This document shows positions 11,995 through 24,240 of a DNA stretch of 64,000 bases, piece by piece. The DNA is from Pyxicephalus adspersus. Lineage: Eukaryota; Chordata; Amphibia; Anura; Pyxicephalidae. The notes under the pieces are model-generated. The model saw nothing but the letters and a program-made list of their open reading frames with translations. It was not told the DNA's origin and did not search any database. Within the stretch, counting starts at the first letter, position 1, and every line of letters begins with the position of its first letter. A program made the position numbers and the translations under genes. The DNA lies in assembly GCF_032062135.1 (NCBI RefSeq), contig NC_092858.1, positions 129,182,548 to 129,246,547 on the forward strand, read 5' to 3'.

Positions 11995-12500
11995 GCAAAA
12001 GACATAAGTCTATCAAGTTCAACCACTAGGTTGACACATATCTCAGATAAAAACCCTATAGACATAGTTGATCCAGAGGAAGGCAAAAACCCCTGGTACA
12101 ATTTGCTTCAACAGGGGAAAAACAAACCCTGAGGTAATCGGATGTTCCCTGGATCAACAGTCTCTGTTGTCTACTTTAAAGCCTCAATACACAGTTATAT
12201 TCTGTGATTTTAGAAAAACATCCAGCTTTCTCCTAAAGCAATCTACAGTAGTTGCTGAAACTACTTCCTGAGGGAGCCGAGTGCACATTTCACAGACCTT
12301 ACAGTGAAGAATCCCTTTATTTAGGGTGAGCATATCTCCCCTTAAACGTCTCTTCCCAAGGGAGAATGGATTCGATCAGCTAATCTCTCCTCATAGCTGA
12401 GCTCCTCCATTCCTTAGATTAGTTTAGATGCTCTTCTCTGCACTCCAGTTCTACAATAACTGCCCAACAATGGACTGCATATTCCACATGAGGTCAGATT
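11995..12500 (-). mobile_element. CR1/Rex-like non-LTR retrotransposon, 3' end (reverse copy)
   Basis: On the minus strand the stretch repeats the copy at 10388-10990. It contains GAGGAGAGATTAGCTGATCG, CTTGGGAAGAGACGTTTAAG, AAGGGATTCTTCACTGTAAG and GAAAGCTGGATGTTTTTCTA, then the 3' tail with CCTAGTGGTTGAACTTGAT. It reaches slightly further 5' than the other copy. Both are dead and lie about 1 kb apart in inverse orientation. Confidence 0.72.
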
Positions 12501-15309
12501 TTCTTTATTGTTCATCAAGTAGAAAAAAAATCCAAGCTAAAAACAATAGACAATGTTAAAGCATTTCCAAACCAATAATACATCTAAAACAGATATGCAT
12601 AAACTCTCATGCAAATCCTATAGAGAGCGTTGACGTAGCACAAGGGTACAAAAGCCTAGGCAGGGGAGTATTTGGGGCATATACCACTGAAACAACCTTT
12701 AGTAAAGCTGAACACTTTGTGTGTTTTATACATTTTGAAATGCCGTTATGATATATGTTAATCTAATAAACAAATAATGTTTTGTAGAGTTCTTCCTTAA
12801 GTAAGCAGTATGGAAGATACTTTTTTCAGATAGATTTTACATTGTTGTCCTTCTGAAACAGTTGTCAGTGTAATAAAGTACTGCTTAGATTGCACTCCCT
12901 AACCAGAAAAGCCTCAGAAACACATTTTTCAGTATAGCAAAAAAACAATTTCACCAACCAATTCAATCCGATTTAAAAGGAAAAATTAGCATTTTTATGA
13001 AGAAAGCATTGGCAAACAGCAATAGTGCAGCGTATCATTAAAAGCAGGTAAAGGCTGTACAATATTGTAGAAGCAGCAGGTTACTGATTACATTGCTGAT
13101 AAGGTTTCCAGCAATGAAATGTGGAAAGACCAGAGGAGTCCTGCAGCAATGAGAAAATTTCAAAGGACATATTGACATTCACCCATTTTATTGTATATTA
13201 CAGAGAAAACTTTCAGAGAACTGAAACTACGTTTGGAATTGGGACAACATAATTCATCAACACAATGCCTTGGATACTGCATATATGAGCCAGGAAGGAA
13301 ATTCAGACCATCAGCATTCACCCATTTATTAAGTAAATTATAGGTAAATAGACCCTTTCAATACTTTTTGTTACCAAAATTGTAAAATGTTAAATAAAGT
13401 AAAAAAAGATATAGAGAATTTATTGGAAGGACATTTCAAATCTGTATGTAGAACGATGCAGGTGGAGCTGACAGTCGAAGTGCATGGAAACTGTTCTTTA
13501 ATGGCATACTAGAAAACATCTACACATGCAGAATTCATTGGGGCAACTTTGTATGTTAAATGGGTTTTACAGACCTTTACTTAGGTGTAAGGTATTTATT
13601 TTAGCTTCAATTCACATATTGACCTTGATTTTCAACAACAAGATAAAATGGATCCTTTAACGCCTCAGTGTTTGTGCCCATCTACCTAGCATGGTCACAG
13701 CATGACAATTGGGGTGATTCAGACCACCAATATAGGAGCTAATGTGTTTCAGGCACATTGGTTCCCTGTATTGGTTTATATGTGTCAATATGTAACATTT
13801 ATTAAAAAATATAACATCATTTAATAGGATAATGTGTATAGTGTATGTACAGGGCAAGACGTAAAGGAAAAAAAATCCACAATGTGGCAATGATGAAAAG
13901 CAAAAATACCTTGACAGAAGTTATCTCCATCCACTACTCTAAAACTAAGTGTTGGCTTAAGATATAATTATTTAAACAGTCCATTAGTGATCTCCATTAT
14001 TTTTTATCCACATGGTAATTTTCAAATTTCTTTAAATTTAGGAACCACCATCTACTCAATGCTCGCATATAACAAGGTAAGGAAGAATTGACCAAATCTA
14101 GCCACCATTCTGTTGCTGGATAATTCAAAATCTTCCAACAATGAAAAGTCCTTGAAGGATAAGACTGAAAGATGTGATCAGCTACCCATACAATGCACAC
14201 TTTTTCGCTCAATTTTTAGTCAGTGCAAAACTGCATGATTGTTAATCAGAGTGATGTTTGTTTTTGGGTGGTTATGAGAGCTCAAGTCCAACAAAGCATA
14301 AACCTTTTTAAAAGTGAAAAGAGTACTGGTTGGGACCAGATTTTGTCCTCAATAAATTTTATCCAGTGTCTCATACAAAGTGGCATTAGATGCTTCCAGA
14401 ATTGTGCAGTTAGTTATATATATATTAGTTATTCTATACTAGTTTTGAAACACAGAAGTGTGAGTAGTCCAGTACTGCCATCTAGTAGTGCAATCTAAAA
14501 ATACCAGTACTACTCAGACACAAATTTATCTTCCTTTTAGTCTGAAATAAACAGAGATATAGGAAGTTCCCATATGTAGGTGCTTTTTTTTGGCCACAAA
14601 ATGAATCCCTTAGTTAAGAAACCTTCACAACTCAAATACGTTTGTCTTTCTATTAGACCAGATCTCTCTGTCTTCAGAAGACTGGTATGCTCTGTCCATT
14701 GTATTATAACCATCTCTTCATTATGGAGATGGTTTCTAAGTTCAAAATCTCCATAGTGGTTCATTTGTACATCTAATAAACTCACCCCTTTGGCATAGCC
14801 TTATTGACAGGTGTGGAACAGCAAATGTTTTGGTGGAGAAGGGAATTCCTTCATGTAGGTTTGCAACATGGTTGCTATCAGTAACCTAATATTTAGGAGA
14901 CAGAACCACATTTAAAGTGATAGAGGGAGACATGGAAAACTGTGCCTGCGTCCAATTGTAAAAATCCTGAATTTAGGTCAACAACATTTCAAGCAGGTAA
15001 GAGCACATCACCTGTCCCTTTCTGCAAAAACCACCTGTCTAAATCGCCCATGTTAAGTTGGAGTTTAGTTCCACTTTAGGAATACAATTATTAAATCCTA
15101 TGACATTTTTGATGAAAAGATCACATAATTGTTATGGTGCATAGCACATTTCACTGTCACATGTTTTCAATGAAATGGAAAAACCACTTGATTCTAACCA
15201 AATTCATTGCATTCAGAACTAACCACTCTTATTCAACCACACACGATCCCAACCCCCTTAGGGATTTGATGATGAGTACAGTCATTTGTTATTCTTCTAT
15301 ATAAAGTAT

Positions 15310-15620
15310 GCCTGGTTTCCCCCAGTTGGCTTTCATGACTTACGGGGGACGCGGCGCCACCTCCTGTGGCACCCGGGCCACCATACAGGCAACCCACAGC
15401 CTGTGCTTGGCTGTATCCCTGTCCTCTGTATGACCCACCTATGGGCAGGTCAACTCCTAGGCTCGGGGAAGTCGGTAATGCGAGCACTAGCAGGAGCCCT
15501 GATTGCACTGAAGGGAATCCCGGCCTTCCGTTTCTCAAACTGCAGGTGTGCAAGGGAAGATTCACATATAAGGCTGACAAACATACCCCACAAACCTTCC
15601 GGCTGTGCATGACATACACG
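15310..15620. other. GC- and CpG-richer patch of unknown origin
   Basis: This patch stands out from AT-rich flanks by many GC-rich words (GGGGGACGCGGCGCCACC, CACCCGGGCC). Open frames cross it on both strands (15233-15619 minus, 15286-15612 plus), but none resembles a family that I know. It could be an LTR or SINE body, or a fragment of another repeat. I do not call a gene. Confidence 0.4.
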
Positions 15621-16064
15621 AATCTAAACCTTTAGCACCAACAGATGCATGTAAGTAGTAGTATAGTATAGTATACTTTTAGATATTCTGCAAATATGGA
15701 ATGTTCTACTTAATTACAAATCACTAATCACAATGTTACATTTTACCAGCACTGCAAATCAGAACTATTTGTACTAAGCACTGGTTTTCTTCTAAATTGT
15801 AAGTACTATAACAATACCAGTTTAAATTCTATTTAATTGTTTAAATTTAACAATTATGGTAACATTCACCAATATGTGATTTGTACCTTTATACCTTAGT
15901 ACCTATTCCTGTTCAAGCACATTAGAAAGTTGTGTGACTAAATTATTAACACCTTTACAACTCTGTGCATATGACATTTATGAATTCTTAGTCCGTTTTA
16001 TTTACAAATTTGTATCCCTCTTGTATGTAATGTCTACACATTTAGATCACTATTCATTTACAGT

Positions 16065-16113
16065 TACGTACCCCTGAGGAAGCCCAACCCAGGCGAAACG
16101 CGTTGGGAACGTA
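16065..16113 (+). ncRNA. Hammerhead-ribozyme-like motif
   Basis: Read as RNA the parts are: stem I left arm UACGU-A-CCC (16065-16073), core CUGAGGA (16074-16080), one extra A, stem II GCC/GGC with a 7-nt loop (16082-16094), GAA (16095-16097), near-palindromic stem III ACGCGU (16098-16103), U at the cleavage position, then stem I right arm GGG-A-ACGUA (16105-16113). Stem I pairs at eight positions with one A-A mismatch. This is the minimal type I hammerhead plan. The extra nucleotide before stem II, the very short stem III and U rather than C at position 17 suggest weak or lost activity. Confidence 0.5.
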
Positions 16114-16220
16114 TATGGAAACACGGTCATATAAAACTAATTGTGCTAGTAATTACCTTTTAGTTTTAGTACCCCACTCCTGTGAATTCTAACAGAACAA
16201 GGGGATACACACTAAACATC

Positions 16221-16280
16221 ATGAAACTAATACATGTGAATACATTATATATGAAACTAATTCATGTGAATACATTATAT
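16221..16280. repeat. Two-copy 30-bp tandem duplication
   Basis: Units 16221-16250 and 16251-16280 (ATGAAACTAATACATGTGAA plus TACATTATAT) differ at one base. It is a recent local duplication with no evident function. Confidence 0.9.
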
Positions 16281-16928
16281 ATTCGACCTACAACGTTTGA
16301 GCCTCAAACCTTTTTCTTTGCTCTCTTTTTGCCCATTTCCCCATATTTCAAATTCATTTTCTCTTGGTTGTCATTCTGAATGGATCAGTTGTTTTCAAGG
16401 TAAAGTCAAAGTCAGTTAACTAATGGGGAAATGTTAACCAATAAGGGAATGTTGTTTATTAGTATTTATTTGATCATTATTGGAATATCTGTAAGATCAT
16501 TTCCTTTTTTTAAGTTAACGCCTTGGCTTCCCCACACTTTCTGGTGACCCTTCACAGTCTTTATTCAGGGAATTTCCACAATGAAAGTAGTGGATACAAC
16601 AAACTCTTTTAAAGAAGCTTCATAAACAATAGTTTTCTCTTCCATTAAAAGAAAACCTATTCCCAATGACCTTTAAGTGACCATTGAAATCATGATTATA
16701 AGTGTTATTGTTTTTTCCAAATCTGTAATTGTCATTTTTACCAAAAGCGTTGTTTGCATGTGAATGTGTTGAAAAATACAAAATAAAATCCTCATTGGCA
16801 GGGATGAGCGTTTTGCTATATTCCACAGCAAACCTGAAGATTATGGCACACAACCGTCTTCATCATGACTTCCAGGATCTTGTCACCTCTGCATCGCCAT
16901 TGGGTGGCAGCCAACAATGTATCTTATT

Positions 16929-17150
16929 GGGCCTGATTTACTAAAACTCTCCATGAGTGGAGGAGATAGACTATCATGGGAGAACCTGGGTGATTCATCA
17001 CATCTGGAATGGATCTAGTACAGGATTGAAAACATTTACCAACTAACAGCCAATAATTTTTAAAAATACATTTTAAGTTTGCTGGATCATCCAGGTTCTC
17101 CCATGATAGTCTATCTTCCCCATTCTGGAAAGCTTTAATAAATCGGGCCC
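16929..17150. mobile_element. Palindromic MITE, complete copy
   Basis: The termini are GGGCCTGATTTACTAAA and TTTAATAAATCGGGCCC. The arms pair along GATAGACTATCATGGGAGAA and TTCTCCCATGATAGTCTATC. ATT directly flanks both ends and may be a 3-bp target duplication. The length is 222 bases with no coding content. Confidence 0.85.
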
Positions 17151-18555
17151 ATTGTTTCCAGTATCTATGTCTATTCTCGGCTAGGCTCTACTGTAAACTG
17201 CATGGCACATGTCTTTTGCAGTGTACACAGACAATAAAAAGACAGTGATGGTCCTACTTATAAATTATTCCTGTCAAATAGCCTGAAATACACTGAGAAG
17301 TGTTTAGACCTCTCGTTCCTTTTAAAATGACTCATTCTGCCACCTAAGTGTCCACATGCACAGAGGTAACAGTATGAAATGCTTTATGTAGAAATCGAAA
17401 ATTATGAGCAGATTTAGAGGGAATTGACAGGAATAATTATAGATAGAGCCCCAAGAGTCAGAAAAAGATTTTTAGCAAAAGAGATTTTTCTATTCTCAAA
17501 AACCTCTATATCCTGGTAACTTTTTGTTCTTGTAAATATTTTACTTTTGTATACTAATTACTTTTGTTTCATGCATTTTATTGCATTTTGTTTTTATTGC
17601 ATTTCAATAACATCATCTGATCTCACTTTTAATGCTTTGTGTAATTTTTTTTATTATTACAGATTACATTTAATACAGAGGTATATTTTTATTGACAATT
17701 TTGTTAAAAGGCAGACTGACTTTTGTATGAGACACAGGGGGGTTTTGACCTCTAATTCATTCAACAAAGTGCATGATTAGATTACATTGACAATTGCTGT
17801 TCAAAGCATAAGAGTAAGTAAATTTAGGGAAAACAGAAATGTGCCACCTCCTGGCTTAAAGTGATAAAAATTAAATATTTAAAAGCATTCCCTATAATTT
17901 AAATGTCATTGCACTACAGGGAAAAACTCAGTTGTGAAAGGTATGGCTTTCAGTAAATTGGGATGGATGCTTGATCTCTAAACTCTTCCTGTCAAGCCTG
18001 AAATAAAGTGCGCCAGGGCCACAATCTCTCAGCGGGAAGAGGCTTTAATAAGCATCTAAGTGCTGAAGAACAACCAAGGTTTTCTCAAAGATATGGCTCA
18101 GCATTTCTGAGCTTTAGGAGAGCATTGTAGTCCACTATATGTGATAAGATGTACTGTCTGAGCAACATCAAATTCTAAAAGGTGGAAAGATCTTGAACAA
18201 CGTGATTGGCACAGGGTAGTCCTATACCTTTTTGATGTTTCAGATAAAGTTACTTACCGTTTTCTTTTTGTTTCAACTGTTTTTTCATTTTTTATTTTTG
18301 TAGAAATTAGATGAATTTAGTTCTGCAAACACCAATAAAACAGCTGATGATGTAGTTGATGTGGACTGAAGGTGGGGATCATGTGTAATGAATCTTTTTT
18401 TGTACTACCCAACTTAAAATAGTACTAAACCTGTATCCAAATTCTCTGCCATTCACAGAGGCACAGTTTTGACTTTGTACTTTTGTTCTCTATTATATAT
18501 AACAAACCTGGGAAAGTCTGAATCAAAATAAACAAAATGATTACCTATACTCTAT

Positions 18556-18625
18556 TCCAGTGTTTCTTAACCTGGTCCCTCCAGAGGTTGCTAAGGGTTC
18601 CAAGATGAATGGAACTAAATTGAGA
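18556..18625. repeat. hAT-type end fragment (CAGTGTTTCTTAACC)
   Basis: The stretch begins CAGTGTTTCTTAACCTGG, the inverse of the right end of the element at 37713-37927, then CCAGAGGTTGCTAAGGGTTCC. The other end is not identified. A related piece follows the fold-back element, around 19191-19220. Confidence 0.5.
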
Positions 18626-18705
18626 GGTATTTTGCTAGTGAGAATCAGTTTATGTTGGCCCTGTTAATGGGCCTATTTGCCAACCCTGGGAGTAAATCAA
18701 TAGAA

Positions 18706-19190
18706 AGACAACACAGAGAAGTTTTTTTTTAGACAAATGGTGAATTATTATATAAATAACTCTCATAATACATAACAATAGTGGTATTAAAGCCCTAAAT
18801 GTCTGGAGAAACATATCCAGATCATTACCGTACAGGCCCAATATGGGCACTAGACAATCAACATCAAACAGGAATATATAACATATTTTTGAATCATGTC
18901 GCAAATATATTTCGATAACCCAACACGTTTCACCCGACTTAGGCGTCTTCAGGGGTGACGCTACATTTAGGTGGGTTGAACACAAATACTTGTCAGTATC
19001 TGGGTTCATATTAAATACATAATGACAATATGTATTTAATATGAACCTAGATACCGTCATGATACGGTAATGATCTGGATATGTTTCTCCAGACATTTGA
19101 AACTTTAGTACCACTATTGTTATGTATTATGAAAGTTAATCATTATTACAATTTACCATTTGCTAAAAAAAAAAAACCTTCTCTATGTTG
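18706..19190. mobile_element. Fold-back element carrying a hammerhead-like motif
   Basis: The left arm (18706-18835) and right arm (19063-19190) are inverse copies, for example GACAACACAGAGAAG with CTTCTCTATGTTGTC and CTGGAGAAACATATCCAGAT with ATCTGGATATGTTTCTCCAG. The interior holds a second, smaller palindrome at about 18992-19055 (GGTTCATATTAAATACATA against its inverse) and the ribozyme-like motif. The open frame through it is a by-product of the repeat. Confidence 0.7.
18913..18958 (-). ncRNA. Hammerhead-ribozyme-like motif
   Basis: On the minus strand the parts are: ACCC (stem I left), CUGAAGA (18952-18946), one extra C, stem II GCC/GGU with a 6-nt loop, GAA, stem III ACGUGU (18928-18923), U at the cleavage position, then GGGU (stem I right). 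Outer stem I pairs only partly. It shares every core position and the same spacing with 16065-16113, although the two differ in loops and flanks. It is probably a decayed copy. Confidence 0.42.
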
Positions 19191-19238
19191 TCCTTCCTTG
19201 AGGAATGACCAATTTTTGCCTCTCATGTCAGTTTAACA

Positions 19239-19431
19239 CAGTGGTCGCCAACCTTTTCAGACTTACAGATAACTAAACTTACGGGCTCTGGACTACGCAT
19301 GCGTGGGGAGCCGTGTGTCAATCAAAGGGGAAGAAACTTCCCCCATAGTGAGGTCATGATGCTGGAGACACAAGCCGCGATCCATACCGGAGACATGGAC
19401 CCCAGAGCCACAATACCAGTAATGACCGCTT
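19239..19431. mobile_element. hAT-type non-autonomous element with perfect 8-bp duplication
   Basis: The element starts CAGTGGTCGCCAACC and ends AATGACCGCTT. It is flanked by GTTTAACA at 19231-19238 and 19432-19439. It matches the inverse of the element at 46543-46796 over most of its length (GGGGAGCCGTGTGT, GAAGAAACTTCCC). An 8-bp duplication and CAG ends identify the hAT superfamily. Confidence 0.85.
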
Positions 19432-19710
19432 GTTTAACAGATACCCAATGGCCAGCAATGTGTGAGACACTCTTCCTACTGACATCCACACTAATGTACT
19501 GTTAGTTGTGGATATAGTAATTATAGCTGAGGCTCCCTGAAGACCTGGAAGTTATTTCAAGAGGTTCCTCAGTTATAAATCGGTCGGGACACACTGCTCT
19601 ATTCCAATTTTGAAGTTTTCAGGCACCTAAAAGTTCATTGTCATGTCATTACCTGTTTCTCAAGGGGCTTGCAATGTCCTATTCTTACCATAGTCAAAGT
19701 TTATGTCTTA

Positions 19711-19760
19711 GACCAGCCTTTCTCAACCGTTTTGACATGGGGGAACTCAAAAGAAGTTTA
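19711..19760. repeat. hAT-type left-end fragment
   Basis: The stretch CAGCCTTTCTCAACCGTTTT then GACATGGGGGAACTC resembles the left end of the element at 37713-37927. It appears truncated. Confidence 0.45.
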
Positions 19761-19807
19761 AAGACTATGGCAACTCCTGCCAATATTTACGATGAACACA
19801 CAATACA

Positions 19808-20026
19808 CTGATGAAAGTGTACCTTCTCCAGCCCTGGAGAGGATACACTTATCAGTGAACCTGGGTGATCCAGGAAACCTAGAATGGACCTGGTTCAGGA
19901 TTGAAAACATTTGCTAACAAATACATTTTAAGAAATCCATTCCAGGTTTGCTAAATCACCCAGCTTTACTGATGAAAGTGTATCGTCTACAGCCTTGGAG
20001 AGTTTTAGTAATTATCAGGCTCAATA
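19808..20026. mobile_element. Palindromic MITE, rearranged left end
   Basis: The main arms pair through GAAACCTAGAATGGACCTGG and the AATCCATTCCAGGTTTGC block. The left end begins with a right-arm type segment (CTGATGAAAGTGTACCTTCT) instead of the normal terminus, so a fold-back rearrangement or internal deletion has occurred. Confidence 0.75.
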
Positions 20027-21326
20027 TTCTGTGGGGATTCCAATTAACCGTTCAGTATGTTTTGGGACGTGGGAGAAAACCCACACAGACAGATCTTTGC
20101 ATGACCAAATAATCTTACCAAAAAGGTTTTCTCACAAGATAAATGTAGGCTTATGCAAAGATGGCTTTCAGAATATTTTTGTCTGTATGACTGTAGTATG
20201 GACATTATATTGTTCCATCCACTGGGAGAAAAAGTCAAAGCAAGGGGCAAAGCAAGATAAAAATTCAAATGTTTCTCTTGATTAATGTTTTGCTCTTTTA
20301 TTTGAATTATCCTACAAGAGTTCTGAACTTAGGCATGTTCAGAACTATTGTCAAAAAATAGGCCTGACAGTAATGTAACTGCTGAAAACATTTGCATAGG
20401 TGCGCAGTCTAAGGCTTAATATGACAGCAATATGGGACAGCCATAGCCTATTCCCCAACAATACTTGGCTGTTTATCTGGCACTATGGAGACTATTTTTA
20501 TAGCAGTGGATGTGACTTTACCAATCATTTATTTTATTAATCAATTACTGATATTTAAACCAAATGCACTGGGAAAAAGTCACCTGCAGAAAAAGTTTGC
20601 TGAATGTCAGATTTCATACTTTAGAAACAAATCCTTTTATCTTCCATACTTTCTAAATTTATGAATTGGAACAGAAAGCCAAATCAAAAAAGTTAGAAGT
20701 TCTTTGCATAATTTCTCTAGTTTAAAAACTAGAAAAAGATAAAAGGGTTGTTATATGAGTCAAGAAGCTTGCTGTTGTTACATTTAGTGACCCTGCCTTC
20801 AGGTATTGAGGCTGCAGGGTTAATCTTGTCCGTCTTACACAATTTATATGCTCAATATTCATTCCTCTCGCACAAATTGTGGGCGTCCTCCTTCATAAAC
20901 ACTATAATGATAGTTCTTCAGCTCAGGCATTAGTAGATGTTTCATTACAGCCAGACTGCAGAACTGTATAGGAATAGGGCAAACAATAAGACTGGATTCA
21001 TATATGCAAAATATAGCCTGCTTGAACTATTAGCAGTAAGAAGCCCACTCAGCTGGTTCTTCAAATGATGGAGAACCTTGGTAGGTGGAGACGCTTCATG
21101 TTAATGGAGCCGGAGTTAATACATTTATGTCGCCTTCTGCATAGCAATATTGATGTAAAAAGTAAAAAAGTAAAACATCCTTACAGCAAATAAATTAATA
21201 TATAGTTACTTCAGCTGCTAGGAAGGGGGAGTACCTGAAATTTTACCAGCTGAACATATTGTGGAGCCTTCTGACAAGATTTTGGGTACTTAGCATTTCC
21301 CTGGAATGTGGCCAGAAGGAAGACAT

Positions 21327-21462
21327 GGGGCTTTATTTACAAAACAGGGAATCAGACATTTCCTTAAACATTCCCTCATGGGAATCTTCCAGGTTCATGT
21401 GTTTCAATAGCAGTAATTTATTCCCACCAGGGAATGTCACATTCCGTTTTATAAATAGTCCA
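21327..21462. mobile_element. Short palindromic element (GGGGCTTTATTTA ends)
   Basis: The left GGGGCTTTATTTACAAAACA and GGGAATCAGACATTTCC pair with the right GGAATGTCACATTCCGTTTT and ATAAATAGTCC. A matching half copy is at 59077-59142, and a relative with similar ends is at 38990-39090. No protein is encoded. Confidence 0.65.
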
Positions 21463-22344
21463 TAGTGTACATGTCTTTACAATAATGCTGTTATTTACAA
21501 TAGGGCTTTTATGTATCTGTACGATGGAATTCTGCCTTCTAAAATGTTGTTTTCCTGTTCAGGAAGTTGCTTAAAGAGAACCTGTTCTATGACAAATATG
21601 GCTGCCACTACTAAACCCACCTTATCATTTATGCTGATCAAATAACTTCAGCAATGACAGTTCCCATAAATTACTTGGCATGGATCTCTGGAAACCTTAT
21701 GAATTGGGATGTCCATAATTTTTCCACACAGCCAACTACAAAAATACAAATTTTCAGGACACATTTGATGCTGATTGACAGCAGAGGTGTAATGGTAACT
21801 TCAGTTCATATTAACAACAATTTGATACGTTAGGCTTTTGCACTCTAAGGCTTCATGATCTGACATTTTATAGCCAGTTATAACAAAAACACAAAAGTGA
21901 ATCAAAACTCAATCATTATAAATTTGAATTCATGCAAATAGGGGCAGATGAGAGAGCAGTGCAAGCAGGTGCTTCTTATTTCAGGTGGGCACAGTAGTGG
22001 GTAGAACAAGATTTCTTAGTTCAGTGAACTATATGGTAAGTAATAATAGGAAGTAAAGAAACTCAGTTTGTCTTTTTCATATGGCCATAGACAGGCAAAT
22101 ACCCCAGAGAATAAAGATATATCTGCTCATCCTTGAATGTGTTAACATAGTGCCTGGACCCCCCACCAAAAACTAATATTGCAGTGACAGTGACATAAAT
22201 AGCACTATATTTCTTCTCTCTTGTGCAGATAGAGTAATGAACATATCCACAAGTTGGAAAATATCATAGTACAATCATAGACAACCAATCACAGTTACCA
22301 GCCTGGTTCTTGCTGGTTTAGAGCTGGGCAACCAGTTCCAAGTA

Positions 22345-22632
22345 AGGTTTTATTCACACGTGATATAATTCTTGCCTGATATGAATGGTCGGGCTCGTGC
22401 TGGGCGAGGATCTGATATGTGAACAGCCGTTGCCTGATGTTGTTTATGGATCTGTCCTAACGGATCGATGAATGACTGACAGAGAACAAGCGCTGTACAA
22501 ATCAATGGACACAGTGGGGTTTTCTCTTGCTCATTCTCTCCCCTCCACAGAAGAGAACAGGGTTGTGTGTACAGCGATCAATCATGAAAGATCATTTCCA
22601 GCCACAAAATTGTGTGTGTACACAGCCTAAGA
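22345..22632. mobile_element. MITE of the TGTGTACAGC family
   Basis: The left end contains TTCACACGTGATATAATTC and the right end contains TTGTGTGTGTACACAGCC. Internal GAACAAGCGCTGTACA, AGAAGAGAACAGGG and GATCATTTCCAGCCAC recur in the copies at 32881, 43885 and 48217. The exact termini are uncertain. Confidence 0.6.
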
Positions 22633-24240
22633 ACATAATAGGCTTGATTCACTAAAGGAGTGAAAACTGTTCACTTTGCAAAGGTAATCAATTACTGAGA
22701 GAAGCAATATTAAACTATATTAAAATTCATATGCAGGAAAAAAAACAGGATTTATATTCGTGCATAATTGGATAACTGATTTAAACACAACAAATTTTTA
22801 CTTTATAAAAAATGTTTATTTTGCCAAGTGAACATTATCCAACCCTTTAAGTAAATTAACCCCACTGATAAAAAATGCACAATGGTGCATGCACTGCAAA
22901 AAAAATGTCAATAAATAGCGATAGCCAACATCATACTCAATAATAATCAAATATCTGTCGTAGTTCAGTTTATTAATATGTATATCACAAATGCTCACAA
23001 TATCAAAGCATTTCATTATCAGCATGCTAGATGGAGACATTATAAAAAAATCAGTTTAGATTTATTTCTGTTTAAAAATGTTTGAACATTTTTCAGCTTC
23101 TGTTCTTCCCTAATCCTCAGTCCTGTTCTGAATATAACATTTGGTTGGTGCACTTTCAAAGCATCATGGGGAGAAAAGAAAGGAGGGAACATTAGCAAGG
23201 AGGAAAGGAGAAAATAGGCATGACAGCACGATTAGAATTAGTTGTACACTAAATATAATTTAAAAATGCATCATTATACTGCCTTTACAGTAAGCAACAA
23301 CAGCGTAGTAACAGTGAAACACAAGTTCTTGGAATCTGAAGCAAAAAGAAGTCACTAGACAAAGATCATAAGCATTAGGCATACAGCACAGAGTTAGGAT
23401 CCATAATGCAGCCTCATAGGGCCCCTTGAATCCTATTCAAAGCACAACATATTTTAACATTACTCTTCAAGTATTATCATATCACAGATTTATTCTTCTT
23501 ATTGTTTTATCTGTATGTGGTATACGGCAAAATAAAAAAAATAAGTATGCCTTGTAAATAAATATATATATATAAAAGATTAGATACGCTATATTTGAAT
23601 TCCATGTACTGATTTATATAAATGCGTGGAACATTTATTAAACCCTTGGTAAGGACTTTGTTGTCCTTTTGTATCAGCCACTGCATGCACAGCCAGGTCG
23701 AGGCAGTTAATGGATTATCATAGGAACTTTACAACTACAGTATGACTAAAGAACACACATAATAGCGTGCCATCATACGAAAAGCCTTCCCCAGGAGGAA
23801 GTGTGCAGTTAGACACTACAGAGGCTACTCTTCATGGCACAGCTGTACTGGAACAGATGGTTACACTACAAAATGGGAACACAGAGTGGTTGGTGGATGT
23901 GTTGTGTGCTCTAACATTCTGTAAAATTCTTCACAATTCTGTCAGCTCCTGATGTAGAAACTGCTGGTCCCTAAAGGAAAAAAAAAATAAGATAAAAGTA
24001 CATCAGGTATCAAAGTAAAGCAAACTAAAATAGTCAAACTGAAATTCATGCTGCCTATCCCCAAAAGTCTTGGTAAAGGGAGTGTTGTCCACATGGCATA
24101 TGGCTGTATGGATATTTCAGACCGCTTGGAGAGTAGAAGTTGTACACTACAGCAATCGATTATATCTAAAACAACTTTAAAACCAATAGGAAATGGTTAA
24201 AAGTCTGTTTGTGTCAGTGACACACAAAAGAAACGTCCTG

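Noticed and set aside
15233..15619. Overlapping open frames on both strands in the GC-rich patch
   Set aside because: Several frames are open at once because stops are rare in GC-rich DNA, and none resembles a known protein.
18650..19114. Open frame of 154 codons on the minus strand
   Set aside because: It lies across the fold-back element at 18706-19190 and reads through both arms, so it is a by-product of the repeat.
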